From the NCBI GenBank assembly GCA_965243285.1, contig OZ251537.1, forward strand, positions 496,001 to 560,000: 64,000 bases of DNA. The letters run 5' to 3'. Both the position numbers and the translations under genes were made by a program. The DNA is from JAHRAW01 sp965243285. Its GTDB lineage: Bacteria; Pseudomonadota; Gammaproteobacteria; Arenicellales; Poriferihabitantaceae. This document shows positions 36,615 to 47,023 of the stretch, piece by piece (the stretch's first letter is position 1; each line of letters opens with the position of its first letter). The notes below the pieces were generated by a model. The model did not search any database. It saw only the letters and a program-made list of their open reading frames with translations, and was not told where the DNA came from.

Positions 36615-37820
36615 ATGAAAAACGCACCTCTCCATCTGCCTCACGCTGGCCGGTCGCGCCCCGGCGCCGACCAAACGCGCAGAAAAATCCTCAAAGGCGG
36701 CGCCCTGGCCGCCACCCTCGGGCCGTGGGTGATAAGCCCCAAGGTGCTGGCGTCTTCCGGCGAACTCAATGTGTTGATGTGGTCGGATTATCTGTCGGCC
36801 GGCTTCTTCACCGCCTTCGAGGCGCAAAGCGGCATCAAGGTCAATTTCACCGGCATCGGCTCCAACGAGGAGATCATCAACAAAATGAAGGCCTCCAAAG
36901 GCCGCGGCATCGATATTTGCAGCCCGACCAATATGCGCTCGCCGCAATGGTCGCAACTCGGTCTGCTGCAGCCCTTCGACGCCAGCCGCATCGGCAACTT
37001 GAAGAATGTCAACCCGGCCATGCTGCGCGTCGGCGACGACGAGTGGGATTTCGGCGCCAAAGGGTCGCACTGGCTGCCCATGATTTGGGGCACCGAGGGC
37101 ATCGCCTGGCGCACCGACCAATGGGCGCCGCCACGCGGCGGTGAGGTGCCGAGCTATGGCGACATCTGGCAGAGCGATGTGCGCGGCAAAACCATGATGC
37201 GGCCGCATTCGGGCATGTTGGGCGCCGGTCTGCATCTCGAGCAAATCGGCAAACTGCCGGCCGGCGCCATGAAAAACGCCTACAACGACGAAGCCACCAT
37301 GCGAAAAACTTGGGCTTTGGTCACCGATTTTTGCATCAAAAACAAAGCGCAGCTCAAACTGTTTTGGAATGATGCGGATTCGCAGAAAAACGGCTTCCTC
37401 AATGACGGCGTAGTGGTCGGCCAAACTTGGGATGGCCCGCCGATTTCCATGATGAACAACAACGACCCAGTGCAATATCGCGCCCCCATCGAAGGCGCGC
37501 TGGCTTGGGTGGACGGCATGGCGCTGTCGCGTCAGGCCGAAGACATCGACGCCGTGTATGCGTTCATCAATTACTGCTTCGAGCCCGAAGTGGGCGGGCG
37601 TTCCATCGACGGCGGCCAAGATGACGCCTGGGGCGGCAAAGGGCATGGCTACAATTCCGCCGTGTTGGGCGCGGATAAATTCGCCAGCAAGGACTACGGG
37701 CGGGTATTCGCCAGCGTCTATCCGGGGGATTCCCTCGCCAATCTGTGGCCGTGGCCGAAGGAGCCGCAATGGTATGCCGATGTGCGCACCGAGTTTGTCA
37801 ACAAACTGAAATCCGCATAA
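36615..37820 (+). CDS. Polyamine-type ABC transporter substrate-binding protein
   Basis: Periplasmic solute-binding protein of the PotD/PotF family, 401 aa. The N-terminus has a Tat-type signal: Arg22-Arg23 in TRRKILKGG, followed by a hydrophobic stretch and VLASSGE. The mature protein begins ELNVLMWSDYLSAGFFTAFE, matching the spermidine/putrescine-binding fold, and GIDICSPTNM and LPMIWGTEGIAW follow. The ligand could be spermidine, putrescine or another amine. First gene of a four-gene transport operon. A hairpin with a short T-run follows it, likely lowering expression of the downstream genes relative to this one. Confidence 0.88.
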   Translation: MKNAPLHLPHAGRSRPGADQTRRKILKGGALAATLGPWVISPKVLASSGELNVLMWSDYLSAGFFTAFEAQSGIKVNFTGIGSNEEIINKMKASKGRGIDICSPTNMRSPQWSQLGLLQPFDASRIGNLKNVNPAMLRVGDDEWDFGAKGSHWLPMIWGTEGIAWRTDQWAPPRGGEVPSYGDIWQSDVRGKTMMRPHSGMLGAGLHLEQIGKLPAGAMKNAYNDEATMRKTWALVTDFCIKNKAQLKLFWNDADSQKNGFLNDGVVVGQTWDGPPISMMNNNDPVQYRAPIEGALAWVDGMALSRQAEDIDAVYAFINYCFEPEVGGRSIDGGQDDAWGGKGHGYNSAVLGADKFASKDYGRVFASVYPGDSLANLWPWPKEPQWYADVRTEFVNKLKSA

Positions 37821-37836
37821 CGCGCGCGCCCAGTGT

Positions 37837-37871
37837 CGCCGGCCATAGTATGTGGCCGGCGGCGTTGTTTT
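37837..37871 (+). terminator. Hairpin after the binding-protein gene (partial terminator)
   Basis: Stem CGCCGGCCA / TGGCCGGCG with loop TAGTATG (37,837-37,861), then GCGTTGTTTT. The strong stem and short T-run suggest partial termination, common after binding-protein genes in ABC operons. Confidence 0.65.
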
Positions 37872-37893
37872 AGGCGTAGCGTGTTTTTTGATG

Positions 37894-37943
37894 GCGCATG
37901 TTTGGTGTACATGTTTGGTGTACATGTTTGGTGTACATGTTTA
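37894..37943. repeat. Tandem GTGTACATGTTTG repeats upstream of the transporter ATPase
   Basis: A 13-bp unit GTGTACATGTTTG occurs at 37905-37917 and 37918-37930, once more with a final A at 37931-37943, and partially at 37894-37904. The ACATGT core matches repeats on the other side of the binding-protein gene. Possible regulator-binding array (inference). Confidence 0.6.
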
Positions 37944-37970
37944 GCGTGAAATCTTACGGGGAATATTTTA

Positions 37971-39071
37971 ATGAGCGCCGATGTACGACTCGAGCAAGTA
38001 TGGATTAAATTCGGTGATTTCATCGCCGCGCGCGACATCAATATCGATATCGCAAAAGGCGAGTTTTTCAGTTTTTTGGGCTCGTCTGGATGCGGCAAAA
38101 CCACCATCTTGCGCGCCGTTTCCGGGTTTTTGGAACCCTCCGCCGGGCGCGTTTTAATCGGCGGCAAAGACATGCGCGGCATCGGGCCAAATAAACGCCC
38201 GACGGCGCTGATTTTCCAAAATCTGGCGCTGTTTCCGCTGATGCCGGTGTGGGAAAACATCACTTTTTCCATGGAAGTGGCGCGCATCGGTCGCGCCGAG
38301 CGCCGAAAAAAAGCCGATGAACTGCTGGAATTAATCGCCCTCACCGGCCAAGGCCACAAAATGGTGGGCGAATTATCCGGCGGGCAAAAACAACGCGTAG
38401 CCATCGCCCGGGCGCTGTGCGCGCAGCCCGATGTGCTGCTGTTAGACGAGCCGCTATCGGCCCTCGATCTAAAACTACGCCAGCACATGCGCACCGAATT
38501 GCGCGCCATCCAGTGCCGCGTCGGCATCACCTTCATCTACATCACCCATGATCAGGGCGAGGCCTTGACCATGTCCGACCGCGTCGCGGTGATGAGCCAA
38601 GGCATCATCGAGCAAGTCGCCGACAGCAACACCATCTACGATTCCCCGCAAACCTCCTTCGTGGCCTCTTTCGTCGGCGAAAACAACCTGTTTGTCGGCC
38701 GCGTAACCGAGCGCGACAGCAAATATGTCGTGGTGCGCACCCCGGCCGGCGACATCCGCGCCCGTGGCTGCGGCGGCAGCGGCCGGCTCGAGGTGGGCGA
38801 TGATGCCTATGTTTTCGTGCGCCCCGAATCGTTGAAATTCGCTAATCGCAAACCCTTCGACAATCAAATTTCCGCCACCATCAAGCAGCATGAATTCGAG
38901 GGCAGTTTCTGGCAAGTTTTCTGCGCCGTGGAAGGCGCGCCGCGCGTAGTCCGGCTCTCTATGGTGAATGATGGCGCCGTCGGCCACCCGCTCGGCGCGC
39001 AAGTGGGATTAGGTTTTTCCGCCGATGCGGCGGTGGCCACCCCGGTCGGCGAACTCGCCGACGAAACATAA
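37971..39071 (+). CDS. potA: Polyamine-type ABC transporter ATP-binding protein
   Basis: Energising subunit of the importer, 366 aa. Walker A is LGSSGCGKTT (about residues 36-45), the ABC signature is LSGGQKQR (135-142), Walker B is LLLDEP (156-161), and the switch histidine is in ITHDQGEA. The C-terminal third (about 240-360) has the TOBE-domain character of PotA/FbpC-type ATPases, with FVRPESLKF. It follows the binding-protein gene by 150 bases containing a hairpin and tandem repeats, and precedes the first permease by eight bases. Assignment to the polyamine group rests on the operon's binding protein. Confidence 0.9.
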   Translation: MSADVRLEQVWIKFGDFIAARDINIDIAKGEFFSFLGSSGCGKTTILRAVSGFLEPSAGRVLIGGKDMRGIGPNKRPTALIFQNLALFPLMPVWENITFSMEVARIGRAERRKKADELLELIALTGQGHKMVGELSGGQKQRVAIARALCAQPDVLLLDEPLSALDLKLRQHMRTELRAIQCRVGITFIYITHDQGEALTMSDRVAVMSQGIIEQVADSNTIYDSPQTSFVASFVGENNLFVGRVTERDSKYVVVRTPAGDIRARGCGGSGRLEVGDDAYVFVRPESLKFANRKPFDNQISATIKQHEFEGSFWQVFCAVEGAPRVVRLSMVNDGAVGHPLGAQVGLGFSADAAVATPVGELADET

Positions 39072-39079
39072 AAGCAGCC

Positions 39080-40000
39080 ATGCGTCCCTACTGGACAAAG
39101 TTTTTCCTCAAAAACGGCCTCGGCATATCGATTTTTTTGCTGGCCTCGGCGGCGCTGTGGTTGGGCATGTTGATCTTGCTGCCGCAAATTTTTATGTTGG
39201 ATTTCTCGTTCCGCTTCAACCTGCCGCCAGCGCAAATCGGCGGCCCGCAAGATGTGTATACGCTATCTCACTATCGCTTCATGGTGTTCGGCAGCGAGCA
39301 AGCGGACGGCGCGTATAATCTAGTAGACATTCGAGTGTTTGCGCGCACCATCATCACCGCGCTGATGGTCACTATATTCGATTTAATCTTGTGCTACCCC
39401 ATCGCCTACTACTTAGCGCATGTCGCGCGCGGCGGTTGGGCGCGCTTGATGGTCATCGCATTAATCTTGCCCTATTGGGTCAACGAATTGTTGCGCGCCT
39501 TCGCTTTCAAAATTATGTTAGGTAGCACCGGCATCGTCAATGATTTTTTAATGTGGGCTGGATTGGAACAACCCATAGATTTTATTTTCGAGAACTACGC
39601 GCTATACGCCGGTCTCGGTTACGCCTTTATTTTGTTGATGATATTTCCCATTTATAACGCCATCGAAAGCCTGGATAAAAATCAAATCGAAGCGGCGCGG
39701 GATTTAGGCGCCCCATGGTGGCGTATCCACAAACGCGTGGTCATCCCATACGCCAAGCCGGGCATCACCGCCGGTTGTACTATGGTGTTTATGCTCACCG
39801 CCGGGGCGTTAGCGGCGCCGCAAATTTTAGGCGGCCCCAACAGTCTGTGGTTCACGCAAATCATCTACCAGTGGTTTAACCAGGGCAACAACTGGCAGCG
39901 CGGCTCGGCCTACGCCGTGGCGCTGTTGTTCTCCACCATCGTCATCGTGTTGTTGTTGATGCGATTGTTTAAGGTGAAATTAGGCGAGATGGCGCGATGA
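39080..40000 (+). CDS. potB: Polyamine-type ABC transporter permease (PotB-like)
   Basis: Inner-membrane permease, 306 aa, six predicted helices. The EAA loop that contacts the ATPase reads IEAARDLGAPWWRIHKRVVIP (about residues 208-228), matching the binding-protein-dependent permease signature. The N-terminal periplasmic region between the first two helices (about 40-85) is long, as in PotB. It begins eight bases after the ATPase gene, so the two are translationally close. Pairs with the permease that follows. Confidence 0.9.
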   Translation: MRPYWTKFFLKNGLGISIFLLASAALWLGMLILLPQIFMLDFSFRFNLPPAQIGGPQDVYTLSHYRFMVFGSEQADGAYNLVDIRVFARTIITALMVTIFDLILCYPIAYYLAHVARGGWARLMVIALILPYWVNELLRAFAFKIMLGSTGIVNDFLMWAGLEQPIDFIFENYALYAGLGYAFILLMIFPIYNAIESLDKNQIEAARDLGAPWWRIHKRVVIPYAKPGITAGCTMVFMLTAGALAAPQILGGPNSLWFTQIIYQWFNQGNNWQRGSAYAVALLFSTIVIVLLLMRLFKVKLGEMAR

Positions 40001-40112
40001 TGGCGGTGCGTTTTTTGTCAATATTTTCGATAATGTTTTCGATCAAACCATCGATAACCGCATCGAAAAAATCAACGGAAAAATCGCTGATAAAAATCGC
40101 GACACTTAAATC
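40001..40112. other. Short spacer with TCGATAA-type repeats between the permease genes
   Basis: About 110 AT-rich bases containing repeated TCGATAA/ATCGATAA motifs. Permease genes of this family are usually adjacent or overlapping, so this spacer is unusual. No terminator seen. Confidence 0.4.
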
Positions 40113-41459
40113 ATGAATAACTTAATAACCTCGCAACGGCTGAGCAAAATTTTCGCGCTGTTGTTTGTGGCGCTGTTTTTCGCTTATTTATTCGGGCCGC
40201 TGGTGGTCATGGGGTTGTCGGCCTTTAATAGCTCGGCCTTTCCGCGCATCTCGCCATGGGATTGCTTCACCGTCGAGTGGTATAGCGCTTTGGCGGCCGA
40301 TGATGATTTAGTGGCCGGGTTGAAAAATAGTGTCATCATCGCCATCGGCGTGGTCATCCTCGCCGTGCCGCTGGGCTTAGCCGGCGCCATGTTGTTGACT
40401 CAAGCCAGCGCCCGATTGCGGCCATGGTATTACAGCGTGGTTATTTCGCCGATTCTAATCCCCGGCGTGGTGCTCGGCATATCCACTTTGGTGTTTTGGG
40501 ATCGCATGGGACGCATGTTCGGCGCCGATTATGATTCATTTTTTTACGATGGCATTTTTCTCACCATCGTCGGCCAATCCACCTTCGTCGCCGCCTATGC
40601 GATGTTGGTTTTTATCTCGAGGTTGCAGCGCTTCGATAGCGCCCAAGAAGAAGCGGCGTTGGATCTCGGTGCCACGCACATCCAAACCTTTCGCAAAATC
40701 TTGCTGCCATTTTTGGCTCCAGCCATCGCCTCGGCCAGCGTGCTGGGCTTTCTCGCCTCGTTCGAAAATTACAACACTACCATTTTCACCATCGTTTCCC
40801 AATCCACCTTAACCACGGTATTAGCCAGCAAGGTGCGCTACGGCATCAACCCCTCCATCAGCGCCTTGGCGGTGGTGATTATCGGCTTAACCTTGCTCGG
40901 CGCGATTTATTTCGAGATATTAAAACGCCGCGAACAAAAATATCGCGGCGATGTGGCGCGCCTGATCAAAGCCGGGGCAACCACTCGCGCCGCCAAAGCC
41001 GGTTTGCTCACCAGCCCGGCGCTGTGGCTGGCCACGGCGGTATGCATGGCCGGTTTGGGCGTGGTGTATTTCGCCGGCACCATGGGCGTGAATGAATGCA
41101 AGGCCGCCATCGAGCAACAAAAAACCATCGAAACGGCGCGCAAAATCCAAGCCTTCCAGACACGCCGAATGTTTAAATTATCGGCCCCGAGTGCTGTTGG
41201 CGAAGCCGCCGGTGAATCCGCCGCCCGGCCGACCGCATCTGAAGCCGCCGCCGCCGCCGATAACCCAAGCAGCCTATTCGCCCCCGCTAACCTCGGCCAA
41301 CCGGCCGTCGAATCCACCGCCGAATCCGCCCTCGCCCCCGACGAGCCCGAATCCCCGCCTGCCGAGGCCGACCGCCAGCCCAACCTATTCGCCCCCAGCA
41401 ACCTCGGTCAACCGGCCGTAGAATCCGCCCCCGACACACCCCCCGCCGACACCAACTAA
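40113..41459 (+). CDS. potC: Polyamine-type ABC transporter permease (PotC-like) with C-terminal extension
   Basis: Second membrane subunit, 448 aa, against about 265 for E. coli PotC. The permease core with six helices covers residues 1-275; the EAA loop is EEAALDLGATHIQTFRKILLP (about 186-206). A further helix near 295-322 is followed by a 120-residue alanine/proline-rich tail. Within this tail LFAPANLGQPAVES and LFAPSNLGQPAVES form a duplicated motif. The tail is not part of the family; it might be a periplasmic or cytoplasmic linker depending on the seventh helix. The gene ends the transport operon. Confidence 0.87.
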   Translation: MNNLITSQRLSKIFALLFVALFFAYLFGPLVVMGLSAFNSSAFPRISPWDCFTVEWYSALAADDDLVAGLKNSVIIAIGVVILAVPLGLAGAMLLTQASARLRPWYYSVVISPILIPGVVLGISTLVFWDRMGRMFGADYDSFFYDGIFLTIVGQSTFVAAYAMLVFISRLQRFDSAQEEAALDLGATHIQTFRKILLPFLAPAIASASVLGFLASFENYNTTIFTIVSQSTLTTVLASKVRYGINPSISALAVVIIGLTLLGAIYFEILKRREQKYRGDVARLIKAGATTRAAKAGLLTSPALWLATAVCMAGLGVVYFAGTMGVNECKAAIEQQKTIETARKIQAFQTRRMFKLSAPSAVGEAAGESAARPTASEAAAAADNPSSLFAPANLGQPAVESTAESALAPDEPESPPAEADRQPNLFAPSNLGQPAVESAPDTPPADTN

Positions 41460-41510
41460 CGCCGCCCATCCGCCCATCCGCCAAGCCGCCCCAAGCCGCC
41501 CCAAGCCGCC

Positions 41511-42563
41511 ATGAGCATTCTCACCACCTGCATCGGCGCCTACCCCAAGCCCGATTATGTCGCCCTGCCGGATTGGTTCAACGCCGCCGCCGGCCCCGAC
41601 ACCGCCGAACCGACCAAACATTGGCGCGCCGCCATGGCGAGTATGGGCGATGAGGTCGAAACCATCATCGCGCGCGGCGTGGCGCAAGCGGTGGGCGACC
41701 AAGTGGCGGCCGGCATCGACATCCCATCAGACGGCGAAATCCCCCGCGAAAACTACATCCACTATCACTGCCGCCACTTACACGGCGTCGATTTCGACAA
41801 CCTCACGGATAAAGCACTGCGCGGCGGTGCCTATCGCGCGGCCTTGCCCACCATTCGCGGGCCTATTTCCGTAGCGCAACATTTTTTAGCAGTGGATTGG
41901 CAACGCGCGCAAAAAAACACCGCGCGCCCGATAAAAATCACGGCGCCCGGCCCCATGACCATCGCCGACACCACCTGCGATGCGTACTACCATGATGCGC
42001 GAAAATTAGGCATCGACCTGGCCCAAGCGCTGAATGCGGAAGTGCTATCCCTCGCGCAAGCCGGCTGTCGCTACATTCAAATCGATGAACCGGTGTTCGC
42101 CCGCTACCCGCAGGCGGCGCTCGACTACGGCATCGAAAATCTCGAACGCGTGTTTCATAATTGCCCCAAACATGTAACCCGCGTGGCTCACATGTGCTGC
42201 GGCTACCCCGACCGCCTCGACCGCGACGACTACCCCAAAGCCGAGCCAGCGGCCTACTTTCAACTCGCCGATGCCATGGAAGATTCCGCCGTGCAGTGGC
42301 TCTCCATCGAAGACGCCCACCGCCACAATGATTTGGCGCTGTTAGAACGCTTCGCCACCACCACCATCATCTTAGGCGCGGTTACCATCGCCCAAAGCCG
42401 CATCGAATCAGTCGAAGAAATCCACGCCCGCCTAACCGAGGCCCTAAACCACATCGACAAAACCCGCCTAATCGCCGCCCCCGATTGCGGCTTAGGCTTA
42501 CTTGACCGCCAAAGCGCCCGCCAAAAAATGCAAAACCTCAGCACCGCCGCGCATGGTTTGTAA
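41511..42563 (+). CDS. MetE-like cobalamin-independent methionine synthase family protein
   Basis: A 350-aa single-domain member of the MetE C-terminal (methyltransferase barrel) family. The zinc ligands are recognisable: HMCCGYP (His and Cys, near residue 229) and the late APDCGLGLL cysteine (near 324); the acidic ligand is probably in WLSIEDAHR. QIDEPVFARYP and GEIPRENYIHYHCRHL are also family-like. It lacks the folate-binding N-terminal domain of full MetE, so a methyl donor other than polyglutamyl folate, or a different thiol substrate, is possible. Starts 51 bases after the transporter operon, so may be cotranscribed. Confidence 0.83.
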   Translation: MSILTTCIGAYPKPDYVALPDWFNAAAGPDTAEPTKHWRAAMASMGDEVETIIARGVAQAVGDQVAAGIDIPSDGEIPRENYIHYHCRHLHGVDFDNLTDKALRGGAYRAALPTIRGPISVAQHFLAVDWQRAQKNTARPIKITAPGPMTIADTTCDAYYHDARKLGIDLAQALNAEVLSLAQAGCRYIQIDEPVFARYPQAALDYGIENLERVFHNCPKHVTRVAHMCCGYPDRLDRDDYPKAEPAAYFQLADAMEDSAVQWLSIEDAHRHNDLALLERFATTTIILGAVTIAQSRIESVEEIHARLTEALNHIDKTRLIAAPDCGLGLLDRQSARQKMQNLSTAAHGL

Positions 42564-42587
42564 ACCGACATTCGCCATAAGGAACAA

Positions 42588-43196
42588 ATGATGAGTAATA
42601 TCGAAACTCCGACTAGTGGAATAATAGAGAAGTATCTCAATCGTTGGGACTCTAATCAAGAGTATGTCACCAAAGAGAAATCTTTGAGTCTATTATTTAA
42701 TGACTACTTCCCAAAAAATGATGAAATAGGGCATATTCTTTTAAAAGCAAGCGCGTTAAATGATTTTTACAGCACTAATATTTACGAAACTTACATAGTA
42801 GCAAAACATATTCTTTCTTGCAATGTGGATTTTCATCTTGCCAAAAATGACATTGACTTAGTTAATAAAATTGCACCCGTTGTTACCAGCAAGGGACAAA
42901 AAAGAAATAACTATTCTTTCGCATCTAAATATTGCAGCCATCACAAGCCGGAAACATACCCAATCTATGATTCTTATGTTGACAAAATGTTATGGCATTT
43001 CGAAAAAACAAATAAGTTTGGTTAGTTTATGAGAAAAGACTTAAAAACATACTCACGATTTATTGAAATAATCGATAAATTCAAAAATTATTATTCTCTT
43101 GGTGATTTTACAATCAAACAAATTGATATTTACTTGTGGTTAGCAGGTAAAGATCATTTCAAAACAAATATTAAAAGCGTAACGGACAAAATATAA
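42588..43196 (+). pseudogene. AT-rich gene of unknown function, interrupted by a nonsense codon
   Basis: An open frame from 42588 (AAGGA 5-9 bases upstream) to a TAG at 43023-43025 gives 145 aa. The same frame stays open past it to a TAA at 43194-43196, and continues the protein sensibly: the first part ends MLWHFEKTNKFG and the second begins FMRKDLKTYSRFIEI and contains IKQIDIYLWLAGKDHF. I read it as one protein of about 200 residues with a premature stop. Base composition is far more AT-rich than its neighbours and its codons differ (many AAA, ATT, TTA), a sign of horizontal acquisition. No domain recognised. Lies between a MetE-like gene and mmsA. Confidence 0.65.
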
Positions 43197-43302
43197 GCCG
43201 CCTATAAGGAAGAATGCCAATCCAATTTGCAAATTTATGTATTTAATTTCCATAAATTACCCCAGCCAACCCATCGCCCCAGCCCCACCGGAGAATTCCG
43301 CC

Positions 43303-44835
<1,533 letters not shown>

Positions 44836-44924
44836 TGGGGGTGTTGATGTGAGTTGGTGTATAACCACGCTCGCCATGTTTATCGTATTTTTGTAAGGAC
44901 ACTATGGAATCTTTCTGAATCACC

Positions 44925-46988
44925 CTATGCGGAATAAGTTGAAACTGGCGGCTTCACCTGCAGTTTTGGTGAGGGCGTTAATTTTGACTTTTGCCGTTGA
45001 CCAATCATAGTGCAAATTGGTACTTTATAATTGTCATTATTATGCAATGCATCTTCGGGTTTGCTGCCGGCGGTGATGCAGATGGGCAAGATGATATAGC
45101 CGTATTTTTTGCCCTTGGATTTGCGCATGACTCGGCCGACGGATTGCACTATGTCCACCTGTGATTTTCGCGGGTTGAGAAACATCACGGCGTCCAAGGC
45201 AGGCACATCCACGCCTTCGGATAGGCAGCGTACATTGCTGAGAATATGGCAATCATTGCCGAGTTCGGACGGCTTTTGTTTCAGCCAGTTCAGCGCCTTA
45301 TTGCGAAGCAAGGCATCTTGCGTGCCGTCCACATGCCATACCTGACACTTTCTGGCATTTTCTTGCGGGTTGTCGGCGATGTATCGGTCGACAATGGTGG
45401 TGAATTGAGCGCTGATTTGCTTGGAGGCCGCGATGCTTTGGGTGAACGCCACGGCACGTTTCATGGGGGGGACATCTTCCTCATCGGCATCACGAATTTT
45501 GCCGGCTAAACCATTCCAGCAGCCGATGATTTTGGCGGTGTCGCCTAAATCTAATTCGCCCTTTTTGCCGCTCGAATCCATGGCATGCACGAGGTGTTCA
45601 TTCACCGCCAAAATCAACACCTGATAATCGCTCAATAATCCTTTTTTGATGGCATCGGAAAAATCCAAGCGATGCAATTCTGCGCCGTATTTATCCGCAT
45701 CATCCATAGAATATACGGTGGCGTCGGCCTCTTTGGCGTTCGACTTGGCAGCTTCGGTATAAATACGTGGCGTGGCCGTCATGTACAGGCGCTTTTGCGC
45801 TTGCAAATAATCCGCTTGATGCACTTTGGTGAAGTGGGATTCTTTGCGGGCGCCGCTTTTGTCTACGCCTTCGACGCCGGTGGTGCGATGGGCTTCATCG
45901 CAAATAATAAGATCGAATGGCGCTACGCCTTTTTGCTGCGCATCTTTCACCACCGCGATGGAATGATAGGTGGCGAAAACCACATTGGTGCATTTTTTAC
46001 CCCCCATGATGGGCGGCGCTTGTGTCAATTTTGCGGCTAATTTATACGACTTGGTGGTGACCGGAATGGCTAAATCATGTGCCCTGATGTCTTCGGTAAC
46101 TTTGCCTATGGTGGAATCCGAACACACCGCGAAACGCCGCAACGGGCGCAGCGAATCGATAGACCATTCATTCATACTTTGCGATAGCAACGCCAAGGAG
46201 GGCACCAAAAATAAAATGCTGCCGCCATCAGCCACCATTTTTTCGGCAATTTTCAAGGCGGTGTAGGTTTTGCCGGTGCCGCACGCCATGATGAGTTTGC
46301 CGCGGTCGGCGCTGTTGAAACCGGCGACCACATCATCGAGCGCACTACTTTGGTACGGGCGTATTTCTTTTTCCGGGCGCTGCGGTTTGGGCGGGATTAA
46401 TGTGCGCAGCAACGCTTCTAAATCCACATGGTTTTCGCTTGTCGTTGCTACATCGCCGATGTTGGTGCCGGCGGCGCTGTGTTGCGGTTTATAGGATGGC
46501 AATATGCCTTGCAGCGCATCCCAATCGATGTCGGCAGTTTGTAATTCATTAATAAAATCCAAACGCGTGCAGTGGATTTGCTGATTTTCGATGGCGTTTC
46601 CGGCGTGTTTTGACCAGTTGGCGGTGGTGGTGACGATGAGGCGTCGGCTAAATGTGATGTCGGCGTATTTTTTGCCGGATGCGGTGAAGAAGGAATCAAT
46701 ATCTTTTTTGACGAGGGGGTAATCGAAGGCTAAAAATTTGCACTGCACGGCGCAATATTCGTCATCAAAGGTGCGGGCGACTAAATCGATGCCGATATCC
46801 GTTTTATCGAGGTCGTGTTCGGCGGCGAATTCTCGCCATAACTGTACTTCACTGTATTCCTGGGTATAGGGGGTTTCGGTATCGCGCAGCCAGGCACAGG
46901 TTAGGCGCTCGAATAAGGTGCCTTTGTCGCGCTGGCTGTCGGTGAGTCCGGCTAAGGCTTCGAGAAATCTTTGGGCGGGAGTTGACAT
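44925..46988 (-). CDS. Nuclease-helicase half of a split type ISP-like restriction enzyme
   Basis: 687 aa. An Mrr-like nuclease domain occupies the N-terminus: IGIDLVARTFDDEYCAVQCKF with Asp68 and Gln82-x-Lys84. The SF2 helicase follows with GTGKT (237-241), CDEAHRTTG, MTATPRIY and VQSVGRVMRKSKGKKYGYII. In single-chain enzymes such as LlaGI/LlaBIII the chain continues from here into a coupler and methyltransferase. Instead this frame ends soon after ALHNNDNYKV with about 28 residues that are not family-like. The last of these (about PSPKLQVKPPVSTYSA) are encoded by a main-family hairpin remnant (44,940-44,975). The missing half is on the opposite strand, 35 bases from this start. Product may or may not be functional. 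Confidence 0.85.
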   Translation of the reverse strand: MSTPAQRFLEALAGLTDSQRDKGTLFERLTCAWLRDTETPYTQEYSEVQLWREFAAEHDLDKTDIGIDLVARTFDDEYCAVQCKFLAFDYPLVKKDIDSFFTASGKKYADITFSRRLIVTTTANWSKHAGNAIENQQIHCTRLDFINELQTADIDWDALQGILPSYKPQHSAAGTNIGDVATTSENHVDLEALLRTLIPPKPQRPEKEIRPYQSSALDDVVAGFNSADRGKLIMACGTGKTYTALKIAEKMVADGGSILFLVPSLALLSQSMNEWSIDSLRPLRRFAVCSDSTIGKVTEDIRAHDLAIPVTTKSYKLAAKLTQAPPIMGGKKCTNVVFATYHSIAVVKDAQQKGVAPFDLIICDEAHRTTGVEGVDKSGARKESHFTKVHQADYLQAQKRLYMTATPRIYTEAAKSNAKEADATVYSMDDADKYGAELHRLDFSDAIKKGLLSDYQVLILAVNEHLVHAMDSSGKKGELDLGDTAKIIGCWNGLAGKIRDADEEDVPPMKRAVAFTQSIAASKQISAQFTTIVDRYIADNPQENARKCQVWHVDGTQDALLRNKALNWLKQKPSELGNDCHILSNVRCLSEGVDVPALDAVMFLNPRKSQVDIVQSVGRVMRKSKGKKYGYIILPICITAGSKPEDALHNNDNYKVPICTMIGQRQKSKLTPSPKLQVKPPVSTYSA
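44938..44975. repeat. Main-family hairpin remnant inside the nuclease-helicase 3' end
   Basis: GAAACTGGCGGCTTCACC and GCAGTTTTGGTGAGG match the CCAAAACTGGCGGCTTCATC..GCCAGTTTTGGTGGGG module of the main family, with a few substitutions. It lies at the end of the minus-strand coding frame and contributes its final residues. No terminal repeats. Confidence 0.7.
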
Positions 46989-47023
46989 TTTGTTCTCTGG
47001 AATGAATTTTCAGGTTTTAGTTT

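Noticed and set aside
36612..37925. 437-codon open frame on the minus strand opposite the binding-protein gene
   Set aside because: It mirrors the codon structure of a clear PotD/F-family gene on the plus strand, has no family likeness and lacks a start context. A GC-rich antisense shadow.
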